Positions 44,833-54,941 of a DNA stretch of 64,000 nt are shown here, piece after piece. A program made the position numbers and the translations under genes. Within the stretch, counting starts at the first letter, position 1; each line of letters opens with the position of its first letter. This DNA comes from Ascidiaceihabitans sp. (lineage in GTDB: Bacteria > Pseudomonadota > Alphaproteobacteria > Rhodobacterales > Rhodobacteraceae): positions 1 to 64,000 of the forward strand of contig JAQXDI010000043.1 in assembly GCA_029251465.1 (NCBI GenBank). The letters are read 5' to 3'. The notes below the pieces were generated by a model. It was not told the origin of the DNA and did no database searches. It worked only from the letters and a program-made list of their open reading frames with translations.

Positions 44833-44939
44833 CCCCCTGAACAACCCATTAATCCACAGAAATCGGCGTCCCTACTTAATCATCATCCTTTTCTCTATAT
44901 ATATTTATTATATAGGAAGGTCAGAGCAGGGAGCGCGAG

Positions 44940-45389
44940 ATGACAGACCTACTGGCCATTGCCTATCCTTGGATCAAGTCGATCCATATCATTTCAGTGA
45001 TCTCGTGGATGGCTGGTATATTTTACCTTCCACGTCTGTTTGTCCATCATTCTGAGAAAGTGCAGCTGAGCGGTGAAACCCACGATCTGTTCTGCATGAT
45101 GGAGATGAAGCTGCTGAAGGTGATCATGAATCCGGCAATGATCTCGACCTGGATCTTTGGTTTGCTGTTGGTCGCGACACCAGGGATCGTAGATTGGTCG
45201 GACGTTTGGCCATGGCTCAAGGGGATCAGCGTGATTGCCATGACAGTGTTTCACATGTGGCTTGGTGGACAACGCAAACGGTTTGTTGCCGGCGCAGGTG
45301 TCCTTGAAGGGCGGCGTTACCGGATCATGAACGAAGTGCCGACAGTGTTGATGTTCATCATCGTGATCTCGGTGGTTGTGAAGTTCTGA
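44940..45389 (+). CDS. hemJ: Protoporphyrinogen IX oxidase HemJ
   Basis: HemJ oxidises protoporphyrinogen IX in many proteobacteria lacking HemG or HemY-type oxidases. The 149-residue membrane protein has about four helices and the family blocks YPWIKSIHIISVISWMAGIFYLPRLFVHH, with the essential histidine and nearby tryptophan, LKVIMNPAMISTWIFGLLL, and ending RRYRIMNEVPTVLMFIIVISVVVKF. A GGGAG site six bases before the ATG supports the start. The AT-rich patch just upstream may serve as its promoter and as part of the origin. Confidence 0.93.
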   Translation: MTDLLAIAYPWIKSIHIISVISWMAGIFYLPRLFVHHSEKVQLSGETHDLFCMMEMKLLKVIMNPAMISTWIFGLLLVATPGIVDWSDVWPWLKGISVIAMTVFHMWLGGQRKRFVAGAGVLEGRRYRIMNEVPTVLMFIIVISVVVKF

Positions 45390-45394
45390 AAACG

Positions 45395-45423
45395 TTGACT
45401 CGCGGCAGGTTTACTCTTATCTG
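45395..45423 (+). promoter_or_regulatory. Candidate promoter of rho
   Basis: TTGACT and TATCTG are separated by 17 bases, about 95 bases before the rho ATG. The long leader would suit the autogenous attenuation known for rho in other bacteria. Confidence 0.45.
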
Positions 45424-45517
45424 AGCGGCAACGCCCCATTCGGGGATCGTGTAAAGCGAACATTGATAAAGTAGCACCAGCGCATGAAACCCATGCGGGC
45501 TGGCGATAGGTATTCCC

Positions 45518-46849
45518 ATGACAGATGATGTAAACACAGACGTATCCGCAGAAACGACGCAGGATGTGGCCACAGATGGTCCGGTTGAAAAGCTGAACCT
45601 TGCGGACCTGAAAAAGCAAAGCCCGAAGGCGTTGTTGTCCATGGCCGAAGAGCTCGAGATCGAGAACGCCTCGACCATGCGCAAAGGCGAGATGATGTTC
45701 CAGATCCTGCGTGAACGCGCAGACGAAGGTTGGGAAATCTCTGGTGATGGCGTGTTAGAAGTGTTGCAAGACGGCTTTGGTTTTCTGCGCTCGCCCGAGG
45801 CAAACTATCTGCCGGGCCCGGATGACATTTACGTGTCACCCGAGCTGATCCGCCACCATTCGCTGCGCACCGGTGATACCATCGACGGTGTGATCAAAGC
45901 GCCGGATGACAACGAACGTTACTTTGCGCTGACGCTGACGACCAAGATCAACTTTGAGGATCCGATCAAAGCCAAGCACAAAGTTGCCTTTGAAAACCTT
46001 ACTCCGCTGTATCCGGACGAACGTTTGAACATGGAAACAGCTGATCCAACAACCAAGGATCGCTCGGCCCGTATCATTGATCTGGTGGCACCCATAGGCA
46101 AAGGCCAACGGTCGTTGATCGTGGCGCCGCCGCGCACTGGTAAAACGGTTCTGTTGCAAAATATCGCCAATAGCATCGAACAAAACCACCCTGAGTGTTA
46201 CTTGATCGTGCTGTTGATCGACGAGCGGCCCGAAGAAGTCACCGACATGCAACGCTCTGTTAAGGGCGAGGTGGTATCATCGACATTTGATGAACCTGCG
46301 ACGCGCCACGTGGCTGTGTCCGAAATGGTCATCGAAAAAGCCAAGCGTTTGGTTGAACACAAACGTGACGTGGTGATCCTGCTGGATTCCATCACACGCC
46401 TTGGGCGCGCGTTTAACACGGTTGTTCCGTCCTCAGGTAAGGTTCTGACCGGTGGTGTCGATGCGAACGCCCTACAGCGCCCAAAACGCTTCTTTGGGGC
46501 CGCGCGGAACATCGAAGAGGGTGGATCGCTGACGATCATCGCGACGGCCCTGATCGATACGGGTTCGCGTATGGACGAAGTCATCTTTGAAGAATTCAAA
46601 GGCACCGGTAACTCTGAAATTGTTTTGGATCGCAAGATTGCAGACAAACGCGTGTTCCCGGCGATGGACATCTTGAAATCCGGTACCCGCAAAGAAGAAC
46701 TGCTGGTCGACAAAATCGATCTGCAGAAAACCTTTGTGCTGCGTCGTATTCTGAACCCGATGGGCACCACAGATGCGATCGAATTTCTGATTTCGAAGCT
46801 GAAACAGACCAAGACCAATTCTGACTTCTTTGATTCAATGAACACGTAA
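45518..46849 (+). CDS. rho: Transcription termination factor Rho
   Basis: Rho is the hexameric RNA helicase that ends transcripts. The 443-residue protein has [24 protein letters not shown] at its N-terminal helical domain. The cold-shock RNA-binding fold with [31 protein letters not shown] follows. Then come Walker [17 protein letters not shown], Walker [20 protein letters not shown], and the R-loop region ending with [28 protein letters not shown] short acidic N-terminal tail precedes the domain. Length and motifs are typical. Confidence 0.98.
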   Translation: MTDDVNTDVSAETTQDVATDGPVEKLNLADLKKQSPKALLSMAEELEIENASTMRKGEMMFQILRERADEGWEISGDGVLEVLQDGFGFLRSPEANYLPGPDDIYVSPELIRHHSLRTGDTIDGVIKAPDDNERYFALTLTTKINFEDPIKAKHKVAFENLTPLYPDERLNMETADPTTKDRSARIIDLVAPIGKGQRSLIVAPPRTGKTVLLQNIANSIEQNHPECYLIVLLIDERPEEVTDMQRSVKGEVVSSTFDEPATRHVAVSEMVIEKAKRLVEHKRDVVILLDSITRLGRAFNTVVPSSGKVLTGGVDANALQRPKRFFGAARNIEEGGSLTIIATALIDTGSRMDEVIFEEFKGTGNSEIVLDRKIADKRVFPAMDILKSGTRKEELLVDKIDLQKTFVLRRILNPMGTTDAIEFLISKLKQTKTNSDFFDSMNT

Positions 46850-46879
46850 CTTATTGTTCAATAACAATGGGTTAAGCTT

Positions 46880-48157
46880 ATGGAAACGATTTTTGCCCTC
46901 GCCAGTGCCCAAGGCCGTGCTGGTGTGTCCGTTGTTCGGTTGTCTGGTCCAGATGCGCAAGTCGTGTTGGGTGGGCTGATCAAAAATATGCCTGCGGATC
47001 GCGTGGCTGGCCTGCGCGAAATCCGCGATCCTACAGGTGAATTGCTGGATCAGGCATTGGTGCTGCGGTTCGACGCGCCGCATAGTTTCACTGGCGAAAA
47101 CGTTGTCGAACTGCATTTGCATGGCAGTATTGCCGTGGTTCAGTCAGTGCTGCGGACTTTGGGCGACGACCCTCGAATGCGGCTTGCCGAGCCTGGCGAA
47201 TTCACGCGGCGCGCGCTGGAAAATGGCAAAATGGACCTCGCGCAAGTTGAGGGTTTGGCGGATTTGATCGAATCCGAAACCGAAGCGCAACGCAAGCAAG
47301 CGGTGCGCGTGGTTTCAGGCGAGCTTGGGAAATTGGTCGAAGGGTGGCGTAGTTCGCTGATCCGCGCCGCCGCCCTGATGGAAGCCACAATTGATTTTGC
47401 AGACGAAGATGTTCCAATCGACGTGTCGCCAGAAGTCATGGCGTTGCTTGTTCAAGTTAAGTCAGAGTTGCAGGGGGAAATCGCGGGTAGTCGTGTCGCA
47501 GAACGCATTCGTCTTGGTTTTGAAGTTGCCATTGTCGGGCGACCCAATGCTGGAAAATCAACTTTGCTAAACGCGTTTGCCGGCCGTGATGCGGCGATAA
47601 CGTCTGATGTCGCTGGAACCACGCGCGATGTGATCGAAGTTCGGATGGACCTAAAGGGCCTTCCGGTCACAATTTTGGATACTGCCGGTCTGCGCAAAGG
47701 GTTGGACAAGGTCGAAGCGCTAGGCATTTCGCGTGCAGTGTCGCGCGCCGAGGACGCGGATCTACGCATTTTCCTAACAGATGACGTTAAAAACCTGCCG
47801 TTGACGCCCGTGAGGGATGATATCATTGTGACACCAAAAGCTGATCAAACCGGTGTTGGTGTGTCTGGTTTGACAGGTCAGGGAGTGTCAGAACTGCTGG
47901 ATCAGGTGCAAAATATCTTAGGAAACCGGTCCTCGCAGGCTGGTCTTGCCACGCATGAGAGGCACAGAACCGCCATGCAATCGACTTTGACCGCCCTTGA
48001 TGTTGTGCTGCCCCTTGTCGAACACGGTCCAGAGCATTACGACATAGCAGCTGAAGAATTACGATCGGCCATTCATGCATTAGAAGCGTTGGTAGGTCGA
48101 ATTAACGTTGAAAACCTGCTGGATGAAATCTTCGCCAGCTTTTGTTTAGGTAAATGA
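46880..48157 (+). CDS. mnmE: tRNA modification GTPase MnmE
   Basis: MnmE with MnmG installs carboxymethylaminomethyl groups at U34 of certain tRNAs. The 425-residue protein has [37 protein letters not shown] (folate-binding N-terminal domain), [29 protein letters not shown], the G domain [30 protein letters not shown] and DTAGLR, and the catalytic C-terminal FASFCLGK. It precedes mnmG by four bases. Confidence 0.97.
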   Translation: METIFALASAQGRAGVSVVRLSGPDAQVVLGGLIKNMPADRVAGLREIRDPTGELLDQALVLRFDAPHSFTGENVVELHLHGSIAVVQSVLRTLGDDPRMRLAEPGEFTRRALENGKMDLAQVEGLADLIESETEAQRKQAVRVVSGELGKLVEGWRSSLIRAAALMEATIDFADEDVPIDVSPEVMALLVQVKSELQGEIAGSRVAERIRLGFEVAIVGRPNAGKSTLLNAFAGRDAAITSDVAGTTRDVIEVRMDLKGLPVTILDTAGLRKGLDKVEALGISRAVSRAEDADLRIFLTDDVKNLPLTPVRDDIIVTPKADQTGVGVSGLTGQGVSELLDQVQNILGNRSSQAGLATHERHRTAMQSTLTALDVVLPLVEHGPEHYDIAAEELRSAIHALEALVGRINVENLLDEIFASFCLGK

Positions 48158-48161
48158 TGGA

Positions 48162-50030
48162 GTGTTTCACGTGAAACATTTTGACGTACTTGTCATTGGT
48201 GGTGGTCACGCTGGCACAGAAGCTGCACATGCTGCGGCTCGCATTGGTGCGCAGACTGGCCTAATCACGATGAGCCGCGATGGAATCGGCGTGATGTCGT
48301 GCAATCCGGCGATTGGTGGATTGGGTAAAGGGCATCTTGTTCGTGAAGTTGACGCTTTGGATGGTGTCATGGGGCGTGTCGCCGATGCTGCGGGAATCCA
48401 ATTTCGTTTGCTAAACAGACGTAAAGGCCCTGCTGTACAGGGACCTCGAGCCCAGGCAGACCGCAAGATCTATCGCCAAACGATGCTTCAATTGACTGAT
48501 TCTCGGGAAAATCTGGAAATCATCGTTGGTGAAGCAGTAGATTTCATGATGCAAGGTGACCGCGTTGTTGGGGTCATTTTGGACGATGGGTCCGAAGTTC
48601 CAGCGAAAACGGTGATCTTGACCACAGGTACGTTTCTGCGTGGTGTAATTCACATCGGAGACGTCGCACGTTCGGGCGGGCGGATGGGTGACAAAGCATC
48701 TGTAAAGTTGGCCGATCGGATTGACTCATTTGGTCTCCCGCTAGGGCGTCTGAAGACCGGTACACCACCGCGTTTGGATGGACGTACAATCAAATGGGAC
48801 TTGCTTGAAAGCCAGAAGGGCGACGACGAACCGACTCTTTTCTCGTTTATGTCCAAAGACATAGAAGCCCGACAAGTTTCTTGTGGCATGACATATACCA
48901 ACGTGAAGACCCACGACATCATCCGCGAAAATCTAGCAAAATCAGCTATGTACGGCGGTCACATTGACGGTGTTGGGCCACGGTACTGCCCTTCCATCGA
49001 GGATAAAGTGGTCCGTTTTGAAGATAAGACATCGCATCTGGTGTTTCTTGAACCTGAGGGTTTGGATGATCACACGGTTTATCCGAACGGCATTTCAACG
49101 TCTTTGCCTGAATCAGTGCAGCACGACTATGTGACATCGATTTTTGGACTTGAAGACGTCAAAATTTTGCAACCGGGTTACGCGATTGAGTATGACTACG
49201 TGGATCCGCGCGTTTTGGACATGACACTGGCGTTGCCAGATGTTCCAGGTTTGTATCTCGCGGGACAGATCAATGGCACGACGGGGTACGAAGAGGCGGC
49301 GGCACAGGGCATGGTTGCAGGGTTGAACGCTGGGTTGTCGGCTCTTGGTCGTCCTTCTGTGGAATTTGGTCGTGGTCAAAGTTACATTGGCGTCATGATT
49401 GACGACTTAACGACGCGTGGTGTGTCAGAGCCTTATAGAATGTTCACTTCCCGTGCTGAATTCCGCCTGTCACTTCGTGCTGACAATGCGGATCAACGCC
49501 TTACGCCCCTAGGGATTGAGTTAGGTGGAGTTTCTGAGGATCGAAAAAGATCGTTCGGTGACAAGATGGAGCGTCTAAAAGTGGGTCATTCCGCTGTTTC
49601 ACGTGAAACATATACGCCAAAAACCATCAAGAACGCGGGAATTGAAATTAACCAAGATGGAACGCGTCGCACACCTTATCAATTGTTGGCGTTTCCAAAT
49701 GTCGTTTTTGATGATGTAGTGACTTTGCAACCGGATCTGGCTGATTTAGATATAGAAACAAGGGTACAACTGTCCCGTGAGGCGCTGTATGCTAACTACA
49801 TAGCGCGCCAACAGAAGGAAATTGACCGTCTTGCAAAGGATGAGGCCCACAAAATTCCTCCATCATTCGACTATTCCGGGCTCGAAGGGCTGTCGAATGA
49901 GTTAACGACAAAGCTAAACACGGTGAAACCTTATACGCTTGCCCAAGCGGGGCGGATTGACGGGATGACGCCTGCTGCGTTGGCTCTAATTTTGGGAAAA
50001 ATTCGCCAAATGGCTAAGAAATCGGCATGA
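48162..50030 (+). CDS. mnmG: tRNA modification enzyme MnmG (GidA)
   Basis: MnmG is the FAD enzyme partner of MnmE. The 622-residue protein has [74 protein letters not shown] and [18 protein letters not shown]. Two GTG codons compete as start, 48162 and 48171, both inside the first parS palindrome. GGAG at 48159-48162 gives eight-base spacing to 48171 but none to 48162, so translation may well begin at 48171 (MKHFDVLV). The 3' end overlaps rsmG by ATGA. A second parS lies within its coding region. Confidence 0.97.
   Translation: MFHVKHFDVLVIGGGHAGTEAAHAAARIGAQTGLITMSRDGIGVMSCNPAIGGLGKGHLVREVDALDGVMGRVADAAGIQFRLLNRRKGPAVQGPRAQADRKIYRQTMLQLTDSRENLEIIVGEAVDFMMQGDRVVGVILDDGSEVPAKTVILTTGTFLRGVIHIGDVARSGGRMGDKASVKLADRIDSFGLPLGRLKTGTPPRLDGRTIKWDLLESQKGDDEPTLFSFMSKDIEARQVSCGMTYTNVKTHDIIRENLAKSAMYGGHIDGVGPRYCPSIEDKVVRFEDKTSHLVFLEPEGLDDHTVYPNGISTSLPESVQHDYVTSIFGLEDVKILQPGYAIEYDYVDPRVLDMTLALPDVPGLYLAGQINGTTGYEEAAAQGMVAGLNAGLSALGRPSVEFGRGQSYIGVMIDDLTTRGVSEPYRMFTSRAEFRLSLRADNADQRLTPLGIELGGVSEDRKRSFGDKMERLKVGHSAVSRETYTPKTIKNAGIEINQDGTRRTPYQLLAFPNVVFDDVVTLQPDLADLDIETRVQLSREALYANYIARQQKEIDRLAKDEAHKIPPSFDYSGLEGLSNELTTKLNTVKPYTLAQAGRIDGMTPAALALILGKIRQMAKKSA
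48163..48178. promoter_or_regulatory. parS centromere site 1
   Basis: TGTTTCACGTGAAACA is the perfect 16-base ParB palindrome. It overlaps the mnmG start codon region. Confidence 0.95.
49595..49610. promoter_or_regulatory. parS centromere site 2
   Basis: A second perfect TGTTTCACGTGAAACA lies inside mnmG, read in frame as Val-Ser-Arg-Glu-Thr. Confidence 0.95.
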
Positions 50031-50641
50031 TGGTTCCGTCGTGGATTAAGGTTGATGTTTCACGTGAAACATTAGAGCGCTTAGAAATCTATGTTTCTCT
50101 GATCGAAAAGTGGAATCCGCGGATTAATTTGGTCTCAAAATCCAGCCTCGAAAACGTTTGGGATCGCCATATTTGGGATTCTGCGCAAGTTTTCGACGTT
50201 GAAAGGCCCAAAGGCACCTGGGTGGATTTGGGAAGTGGTGGGGGGCTACCCGCAATTGTGCTGAGTATATTGGCCAAGCAACATTCTCCGGAAACCCTTG
50301 TTCATATGGTTGAAAGCGATCAACGAAAATGTGCATTTCTGCGTACAGCGGTTCGTGAGCTTGAGTTAAACGCAAAAGTTACCGCCGATCGTATCGAAAG
50401 CATGCCCCCGTTAGGCGCTGATGTTGTTAGTGCGCGGGCCTTGACTGACTTGAACGGGCTGCTGGAATACGCTCAGATGCATTGCGCGCCGGATGGCGTT
50501 GCAATATTCCTCAAAGGCGAAACCTGGAAAAAAGAAGTGTTCTCGGCACAAAAAAACTGGTTATTTGAATACGAAGAACATAAAAGTCAGACAAACCTCG
50601 GTGCTGTCATCTTAAAGATCAAGGAAATTGCCCGTGTCTGA
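50027..50641 (+). CDS. rsmG: 16S rRNA (guanine527-N7)-methyltransferase RsmG
   Basis: RsmG (GidB) methylates G527 of 16S rRNA. The 204-residue enzyme has [23 protein letters not shown], the SAM-binding [57 protein letters not shown] and [10 protein letters not shown]. Its ATG overlaps the mnmG stop, and the third parS encodes VSRET near its N-terminus. It overlaps parA by eight bases. Confidence 0.97.
   Translation: MMVPSWIKVDVSRETLERLEIYVSLIEKWNPRINLVSKSSLENVWDRHIWDSAQVFDVERPKGTWVDLGSGGGLPAIVLSILAKQHSPETLVHMVESDQRKCAFLRTAVRELELNAKVTADRIESMPPLGADVVSARALTDLNGLLEYAQMHCAPDGVAIFLKGETWKKEVFSAQKNWLFEYEEHKSQTNLGAVILKIKEIARV
50056..50071. promoter_or_regulatory. parS centromere site 3
   Basis: A third perfect TGTTTCACGTGAAACA lies 30 bases inside rsmG, in the same reading phase as site 2 (VSRET). 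Confidence 0.95.
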
Positions 50642-51431
50642 CCCTTCCCGTCCCAAAGGTCCGAAAATTATCGCGGTTGCCAACCAAAAGGGTGGCGTTG
50701 GCAAGACGACTACGACGATAAATTTAGCGGCGGCTTTGGCAGAACTTGGCCGCAAAGTGCTGATTGTCGATCTTGACCCTCAGGGCAACGCCTCAACTGG
50801 TGTCGGGATCAATCTTGAAGATCGTGAATACACAACATACGAATTACTGCTCGAGGATGTTGATTTGGATGACGTAATTCAATCAACTGACCTTGAAAAC
50901 CTGTCTATCGTTCCTGCAACTGTCGATCTAAGTTCAGCGGATATCGATCTGATTTCAAACGAAAAACGCAGCTTTCTGTTGCATGATGCGCTTAGGCAGA
51001 CACAAATGGACGTGTTTGGGTTCGATTATGTGCTGATCGACTGTCCGCCGTCACTGAACCTGCTGACTGTTAACGCAATGATTGCGTCGCACTCTGTTTT
51101 GGTTCCGCTGCAAAGCGAATTTTTCGCGCTAGAAGGCCTGTCTCAGTTGATGATGACAATCCGTGAGGTGCGTCAAGGTGGAAACAAAGACTTGCGGATC
51201 GAAGGCGTTGTTTTGACGATGTACGATCAGCGCAACAATTTGTCCCAGCAGGTAGAGCAGGACGCCCGTGATAATTTGGGCGAATTGGTGTTTAAGACAA
51301 TGATTCCGCGGAATGTCCGCGTGAGTGAAGCACCATCTTTTGCCATGCCGGTCCTGACATATGATTCAGCATCCAAAGGGGCCAAGGCGTATCGCGCGCT
51401 GGCCAAAGAAGTCCTGAACAGAAACACTTGA
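50634..51431 (+). CDS. parA: Chromosome partitioning ATPase ParA
   Basis: ParA binds DNA as an ATP dimer and moves ParB-parS complexes to the poles. The 265-residue protein has the deviant Walker A VANQKGGVGKTTTTINLAAAL, VLIVDLDPQGNASTGVG, DYVLIDCPPSLNLLTVNAM and RNVRVSEAPSFAMPVLTYD. The GTG at 50634 with AAGGA eight bases before is taken as the start; a TTG six bases upstream is less likely. It overlaps rsmG and is followed by parB after 24 bases. Confidence 0.98.
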   Translation: MSDPSRPKGPKIIAVANQKGGVGKTTTTINLAAALAELGRKVLIVDLDPQGNASTGVGINLEDREYTTYELLLEDVDLDDVIQSTDLENLSIVPATVDLSSADIDLISNEKRSFLLHDALRQTQMDVFGFDYVLIDCPPSLNLLTVNAMIASHSVLVPLQSEFFALEGLSQLMMTIREVRQGGNKDLRIEGVVLTMYDQRNNLSQQVEQDARDNLGELVFKTMIPRNVRVSEAPSFAMPVLTYDSASKGAKAYRALAKEVLNRNT

Positions 51432-51455
51432 GTGATTTAGAAAGCGAGGCATCCA

Positions 51456-52361
51456 ATGGCACCGAAAAAAGACAAGAAACGTGGCTTGGGTCGTGGGTTA
51501 TCTGCCTTGATGGCGGATGTTGCTGAGACTGAAACAGTCGCGCAAACAGGTGTGGCAGGCGCGGAACGTTTTGTTCCGATTGAACAAATCACCCCCAATC
51601 CTGATCAGCCTCGCAAGCTGTTCAACCAATCGCATTTGGACGATCTTGCGTCTTCGATCAAGGAAAAGGGCGTCATTCAGCCTCTGATCGTTCGCGAAAC
51701 CGGGCATAACGCCTACGAAATTGTTGCAGGTGAGCGTCGCTGGCGGGCGTCCCAGATAGCGAATTTGCACGAGCTGCCGGTGATTGTGCGCGACTTTACG
51801 GATACCGAAGTTCTTGAAGTTGCGATTATTGAGAACATTCAGCGTGCAGACCTGAACCCGATCGAAGAGGCCGCTGGCTATCGCCAGTTGATGGACAAGT
51901 TCGGGCACACCCAAGAAAAAATGGCTGAAGCTTTGGGTAAAAGCCGCAGTCACATTGCAAATCTTCTGCGTTTGCTGAATTTGCCTGCCGATGTCGTTGA
52001 TATGGTGCGCAATAGTGACATCAGCGCGGGCCATGCGCGTGCGTTGATCACGGCCAGTAACCCGTCTGAACTGGCAAAACTTGTGGTCAAGGACGGGCTA
52101 AGCGTACGCGCGACCGAAGCCTTGGTTAAGCGTGAACAGGACGGCGGGTCTGACAACAATATCTTTGGGGATGGGAAAAAACCGTCGACAAGGTCTGACA
52201 AAGACGCTGACACTAAGGCGCTAGAGGGTGATCTATCGGCGGGATTGGGCATGAAAGTGGTTTTGAACCACAAGAATGGCGTTGAATCCGGCCAAATGAC
52301 TATTGCCTACAACACGTTGGATGATTTGGATGAGCTGTGTCGCAAGTTGGGCGGCCTTTAA
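51456..52361 (+). CDS. parB: Chromosome partitioning protein ParB
   Basis: ParB is the CTP-dependent clamp that loads at parS and spreads. The 301-residue protein has KRGLGRGLSALMADV (ParA-stimulating tail), FVPIEQITPNPDQPRKLF, the CTP motif IVAGERRWRASQIA, ENIQRADLNPIEEAAGYRQL, the HTH KMAEALGKSRSHIANLLRLL, SAGHARALI and a C-terminal dimer domain. Three parS targets lie within 3.3 kb upstream. The 3' end overlaps hemW by four bases, convergently. Confidence 0.98.
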   Translation: MAPKKDKKRGLGRGLSALMADVAETETVAQTGVAGAERFVPIEQITPNPDQPRKLFNQSHLDDLASSIKEKGVIQPLIVRETGHNAYEIVAGERRWRASQIANLHELPVIVRDFTDTEVLEVAIIENIQRADLNPIEEAAGYRQLMDKFGHTQEKMAEALGKSRSHIANLLRLLNLPADVVDMVRNSDISAGHARALITASNPSELAKLVVKDGLSVRATEALVKREQDGGSDNNIFGDGKKPSTRSDKDADTKALEGDLSAGLGMKVVLNHKNGVESGQMTIAYNTLDDLDELCRKLGGL

Positions 52362-53527
52362 GCCTCCAGCAGCTTGCGCAAAACGCCGTTTAAAACCATA
52401 AAGCCTTGATCTAAAACGGTTAATTGACCGGCCTTCATCGAAATGAGGTTCAGTTCAGTCAGTTCCTTTATGGCATTTTGATCCAATGGTTTTCCGGCGA
52501 GTGTTTCGTATCGCTTGATCGATACACCCTCCTTGAGGCGCAAACCCATCAAAAGCAGCTCGCTTGCTTGATCTTCAGGGCTTAGCAACTGGCGGGGTTT
52601 TTCCGACGCGCCTGTCATAGCCTGATCCAACCACTTTTTCGGGTTGCTGTACGCCTCTGTCGCGGTACGCTGGCCGTTCAATGTTAGACGCCCGTGCGCG
52701 CCAGGACCGATTCCGACGTAATCGCCGTATCGCCAATAAATCAAATTGTGCCGCGATTGCGCACCATCGCGCGCATGGTTGGATACCTCGTAGGCGGGCA
52801 TCCCTGCGGCCCCACAAATATCTTGCGTGATCTCGTACATATCGGCGCCCAGATCATCGTTTGGCAATCCGGCAAGCCTGCCTGCGTAGTAACGATCCCC
52901 AAATGCGGTGCCTTGCTCGATCGTCAGTTGATACAGCGAAAGATGGTCTATGGCGATGTTTAGAGCCTGTTTGAGCTCATTCTTCCAGTCAGACAGAGAC
53001 TGGTTTTGGCGACCGTAAATCAAATCGAAACTGACGCGCTCAAATGTGCCTCGTGCAATATCGAATGCTGCGCGTGCCTCTGAAGCGGTGTGAATGCGCC
53101 CCAAACGACGCAAGTCATCATCGTTCAACGCCTGCACACCCATCGAAATTCGATTTATGCCAGCTTCACGGAAGGCAACAAAACGTCCTGCTTCGACGGA
53201 TCCGGGATTGGCCTCGAGCGTGATTTCCATGTCATTCGCAGTGGGCCAGTGGGATTTGATCGCCGCGATGATGTCGCCGACGACGTCAGGTTCCATCAAG
53301 CTAGGCGTGCCGCCGCCGAAAAAGACGGAATGCAGAACGCGCCCTTTGGTTTCGGACGCGACACGTTCTAATTCGCGCAAATACGCAATGCGCCATTCGT
53401 TGTGATCGATTTGGCGGGAAACATGGCTGTTAAAATCGCAGTAGGGGCATTTGGCGGCGCAAAACGGCCAGTGAACATACAGACCGAAGCCGCCATTTTG
53501 CCAATCTTCAGCCAAAACAGCCAGCAA
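52358..53527 (-). CDS. hemW: Radical SAM heme chaperone HemW
   Basis: HemW inserts heme into respiratory enzymes and is often mistaken for coproporphyrinogen oxidase HemN. The protein has the radical-SAM cysteines CAAKCPYC (Cys23, 27, 30), [50 protein letters not shown] and [11 protein letters not shown], and the HemW C-terminal domain. It lacks the HemN-specific N-terminal extension. The start is uncertain: 53527 is a TTG, another TTG lies at 53515, both overlap rdgB, and neither has a good ribosome site. Confidence 0.94.
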   Translation of the reverse strand: MLAVLAEDWQNGGFGLYVHWPFCAAKCPYCDFNSHVSRQIDHNEWRIAYLRELERVASETKGRVLHSVFFGGGTPSLMEPDVVGDIIAAIKSHWPTANDMEITLEANPGSVEAGRFVAFREAGINRISMGVQALNDDDLRRLGRIHTASEARAAFDIARGTFERVSFDLIYGRQNQSLSDWKNELKQALNIAIDHLSLYQLTIEQGTAFGDRYYAGRLAGLPNDDLGADMYEITQDICGAAGMPAYEVSNHARDGAQSRHNLIYWRYGDYVGIGPGAHGRLTLNGQRTATEAYSNPKKWLDQAMTGASEKPRQLLSPEDQASELLLMGLRLKEGVSIKRYETLAGKPLDQNAIKELTELNLISMKAGQLTVLDQGFMVLNGVLRKLLEA

Positions 53528-54119
53528 TCAGTTTTTTGAAGGCATCAGCGCGATGGCTGATCTCGTTTTTGGCGTCATGGGTCATTTCGGCAAAGGTGAT
53601 ATCGTGGCCGAGCGGTTGGAACATCGGATCATAACCGTGACCTTGCTGACCGCGCATTGGCCAAACCAACGTGCCTTCGACTTTGCCCTCGAAGACCTCG
53701 TCGTGCCCGTTGGGCCATGCAAGGACCAAAGTTGAACAAAACCGCGCAGTGCGAGGCTGCGGCGCGTTTCGTTCTTGCAGCAGATTGTGCGTCTTGGTCA
53801 TCGCCATGATGAAATCACGACCGTTCGGCGTTTCGGCCCAATCAGCGGTGTAAACGCCAGGGGCGCCGTCCAGCCCGTCCACCATGATCCCGGAATCGTC
53901 GGACAAAGCGGGCAGGCCAGTTGCCTTGACCGCCGCGTGCGCTTTGATCCGCGCGTTGCCGACAAATGTGGTTTCGGTTTCCTCGGGCTCATCCAGTTTC
54001 ATTTCAGCCGCACCTACAACCGACACGTTGAAAGGAGCGAAAAGTTCGCCCATTTCTTCCAGTTTTCCTGCGTTGTGCGTGGCAATCAGAATGCGGTTTT
54101 CGGTGAATTTGCGGCTCAT
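53508..54119 (-). CDS. rdgB: XTP/dITP pyrophosphatase RdgB
   Basis: RdgB removes deaminated purine nucleotides (ITP, XTP) from the pool. The 203-residue protein has [69 protein letters not shown] and [19 protein letters not shown], the complete family set. Its start overlaps the rph stop by ATGA, and its end overlaps hemW. Confidence 0.97.
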   Translation of the reverse strand: MSRKFTENRILIATHNAGKLEEMGELFAPFNVSVVGAAEMKLDEPEETETTFVGNARIKAHAAVKATGLPALSDDSGIMVDGLDGAPGVYTADWAETPNGRDFIMAMTKTHNLLQERNAPQPRTARFCSTLVLAWPNGHDEVFEGKVEGTLVWPMRGQQGHGYDPMFQPLGHDITFAEMTHDAKNEISHRADAFKKLIAGCFG

Positions 54120-54829
54120 GCTGTGGCGGCTTTTGCGGCCTCAACCAACTCGCCAACGCCTTTTTCTGCCAAATCCATCAGTTCGTTCATTTGACCACGG
54201 GAAAATACGGAACCTTCAGCGCTCATCTGGACTTCGATCAGCTTTTTAGAGCCGGTCATGATAAAGTTACCGTCAACGCCGGCCTCAGAATCCTCTGGGT
54301 AATCCAGATCAAGCACGGGCTGGCCCGCGTAGATGCCACAGCTGACGGCCGCGACCGGATCAACCAGCGGATCGGAAATGACATCGCCGGCTTTCATCAA
54401 TTTGTTCACGGCCAAACGCAGCGCGATCCAACCGCCAGTGATTGACGCACAACGCGTGCCGCCGTCTGCTTGCAACACATCGCAATCGACAGTGATCTGA
54501 CGTTCACCCAAGGCAACGCGATCAACACCAGCGCGCAAAGACCGCCCGATGAGACGCTGAATTTCGACGGTACGACCGCCTTGCTTGCCAGATGCTGCCT
54601 CGCGACGCATCCGCGTGTTTGTGGCGCGTGGCAACATGCCGTACTCTGCCGTGACCCAGCCAAGGCCGGACCCTTTGATGAACGGCGGCACGCGATCTTC
54701 GATTGTCGCGGTGCACAACACGTGTGTGTCGCCCATTTTGATCAGGGCGGACCCTTCGGCGTGTTTGGTAAAGCCAGTTTCAATCGAAACTTCGCGCATT
54801 TGGTCTAGGGCACGTCCTGAAGGTCGCAT
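54116..54829 (-). CDS. rph: Ribonuclease PH
   Basis: RNase PH trims tRNA 3' ends phosphorolytically. The 237-residue protein has [63 protein letters not shown], the RNA-binding [33 protein letters not shown] and [14 protein letters not shown]. Complete and of normal length, it begins the rph-rdgB-hemW operon, divergent from hrcA by about 112 bases. Confidence 0.98.
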   Translation of the reverse strand: MRPSGRALDQMREVSIETGFTKHAEGSALIKMGDTHVLCTATIEDRVPPFIKGSGLGWVTAEYGMLPRATNTRMRREAASGKQGGRTVEIQRLIGRSLRAGVDRVALGERQITVDCDVLQADGGTRCASITGGWIALRLAVNKLMKAGDVISDPLVDPVAAVSCGIYAGQPVLDLDYPEDSEAGVDGNFIMTGSKKLIEVQMSAEGSVFSRGQMNELMDLAEKGVGELVEAAKAATA

Positions 54830-54941
54830 GGGATATCCTTTTTAGGTTCAAACGTGGGATACCGCCCATAGCCGCATTGATGCAACCCTGATTGACCTTT
54901 GATTGGCGACGACATTTAGTGCGCATAGCCATAGGAACCCG

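Larger units (their letters stand above)
44534..44939. other. Putative chromosomal replication origin (oriC)
   Basis: This 406-base gap between the divergent maf and hemJ genes is the longest gene-free stretch in the window and is clearly AT-rich. It holds perfect DnaA boxes at 44539-44547 and 44791-44799, consensus-compatible boxes at 44708-44716 (TTTTGCACA) and 44824-44832 (TGTGCATAA), and a one-mismatch box at 44850-44858. AT-only patches occur at 44757-44774, with a TTATTA/TAATAA inverted repeat, and at 44891-44914. A perfect CtrA site lies at 44561-44575. Origin-proximal gene order and nearby parS-parAB agree. No GANTC methylation site was seen by eye. Confidence 0.75.

Noticed and set aside
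54830..54941. CIRCE operator before hrcA
   Set aside because: No TTAGCACTC / GAGTGCTAA inverted repeat is present; only ordinary promoter-like fragments were seen.
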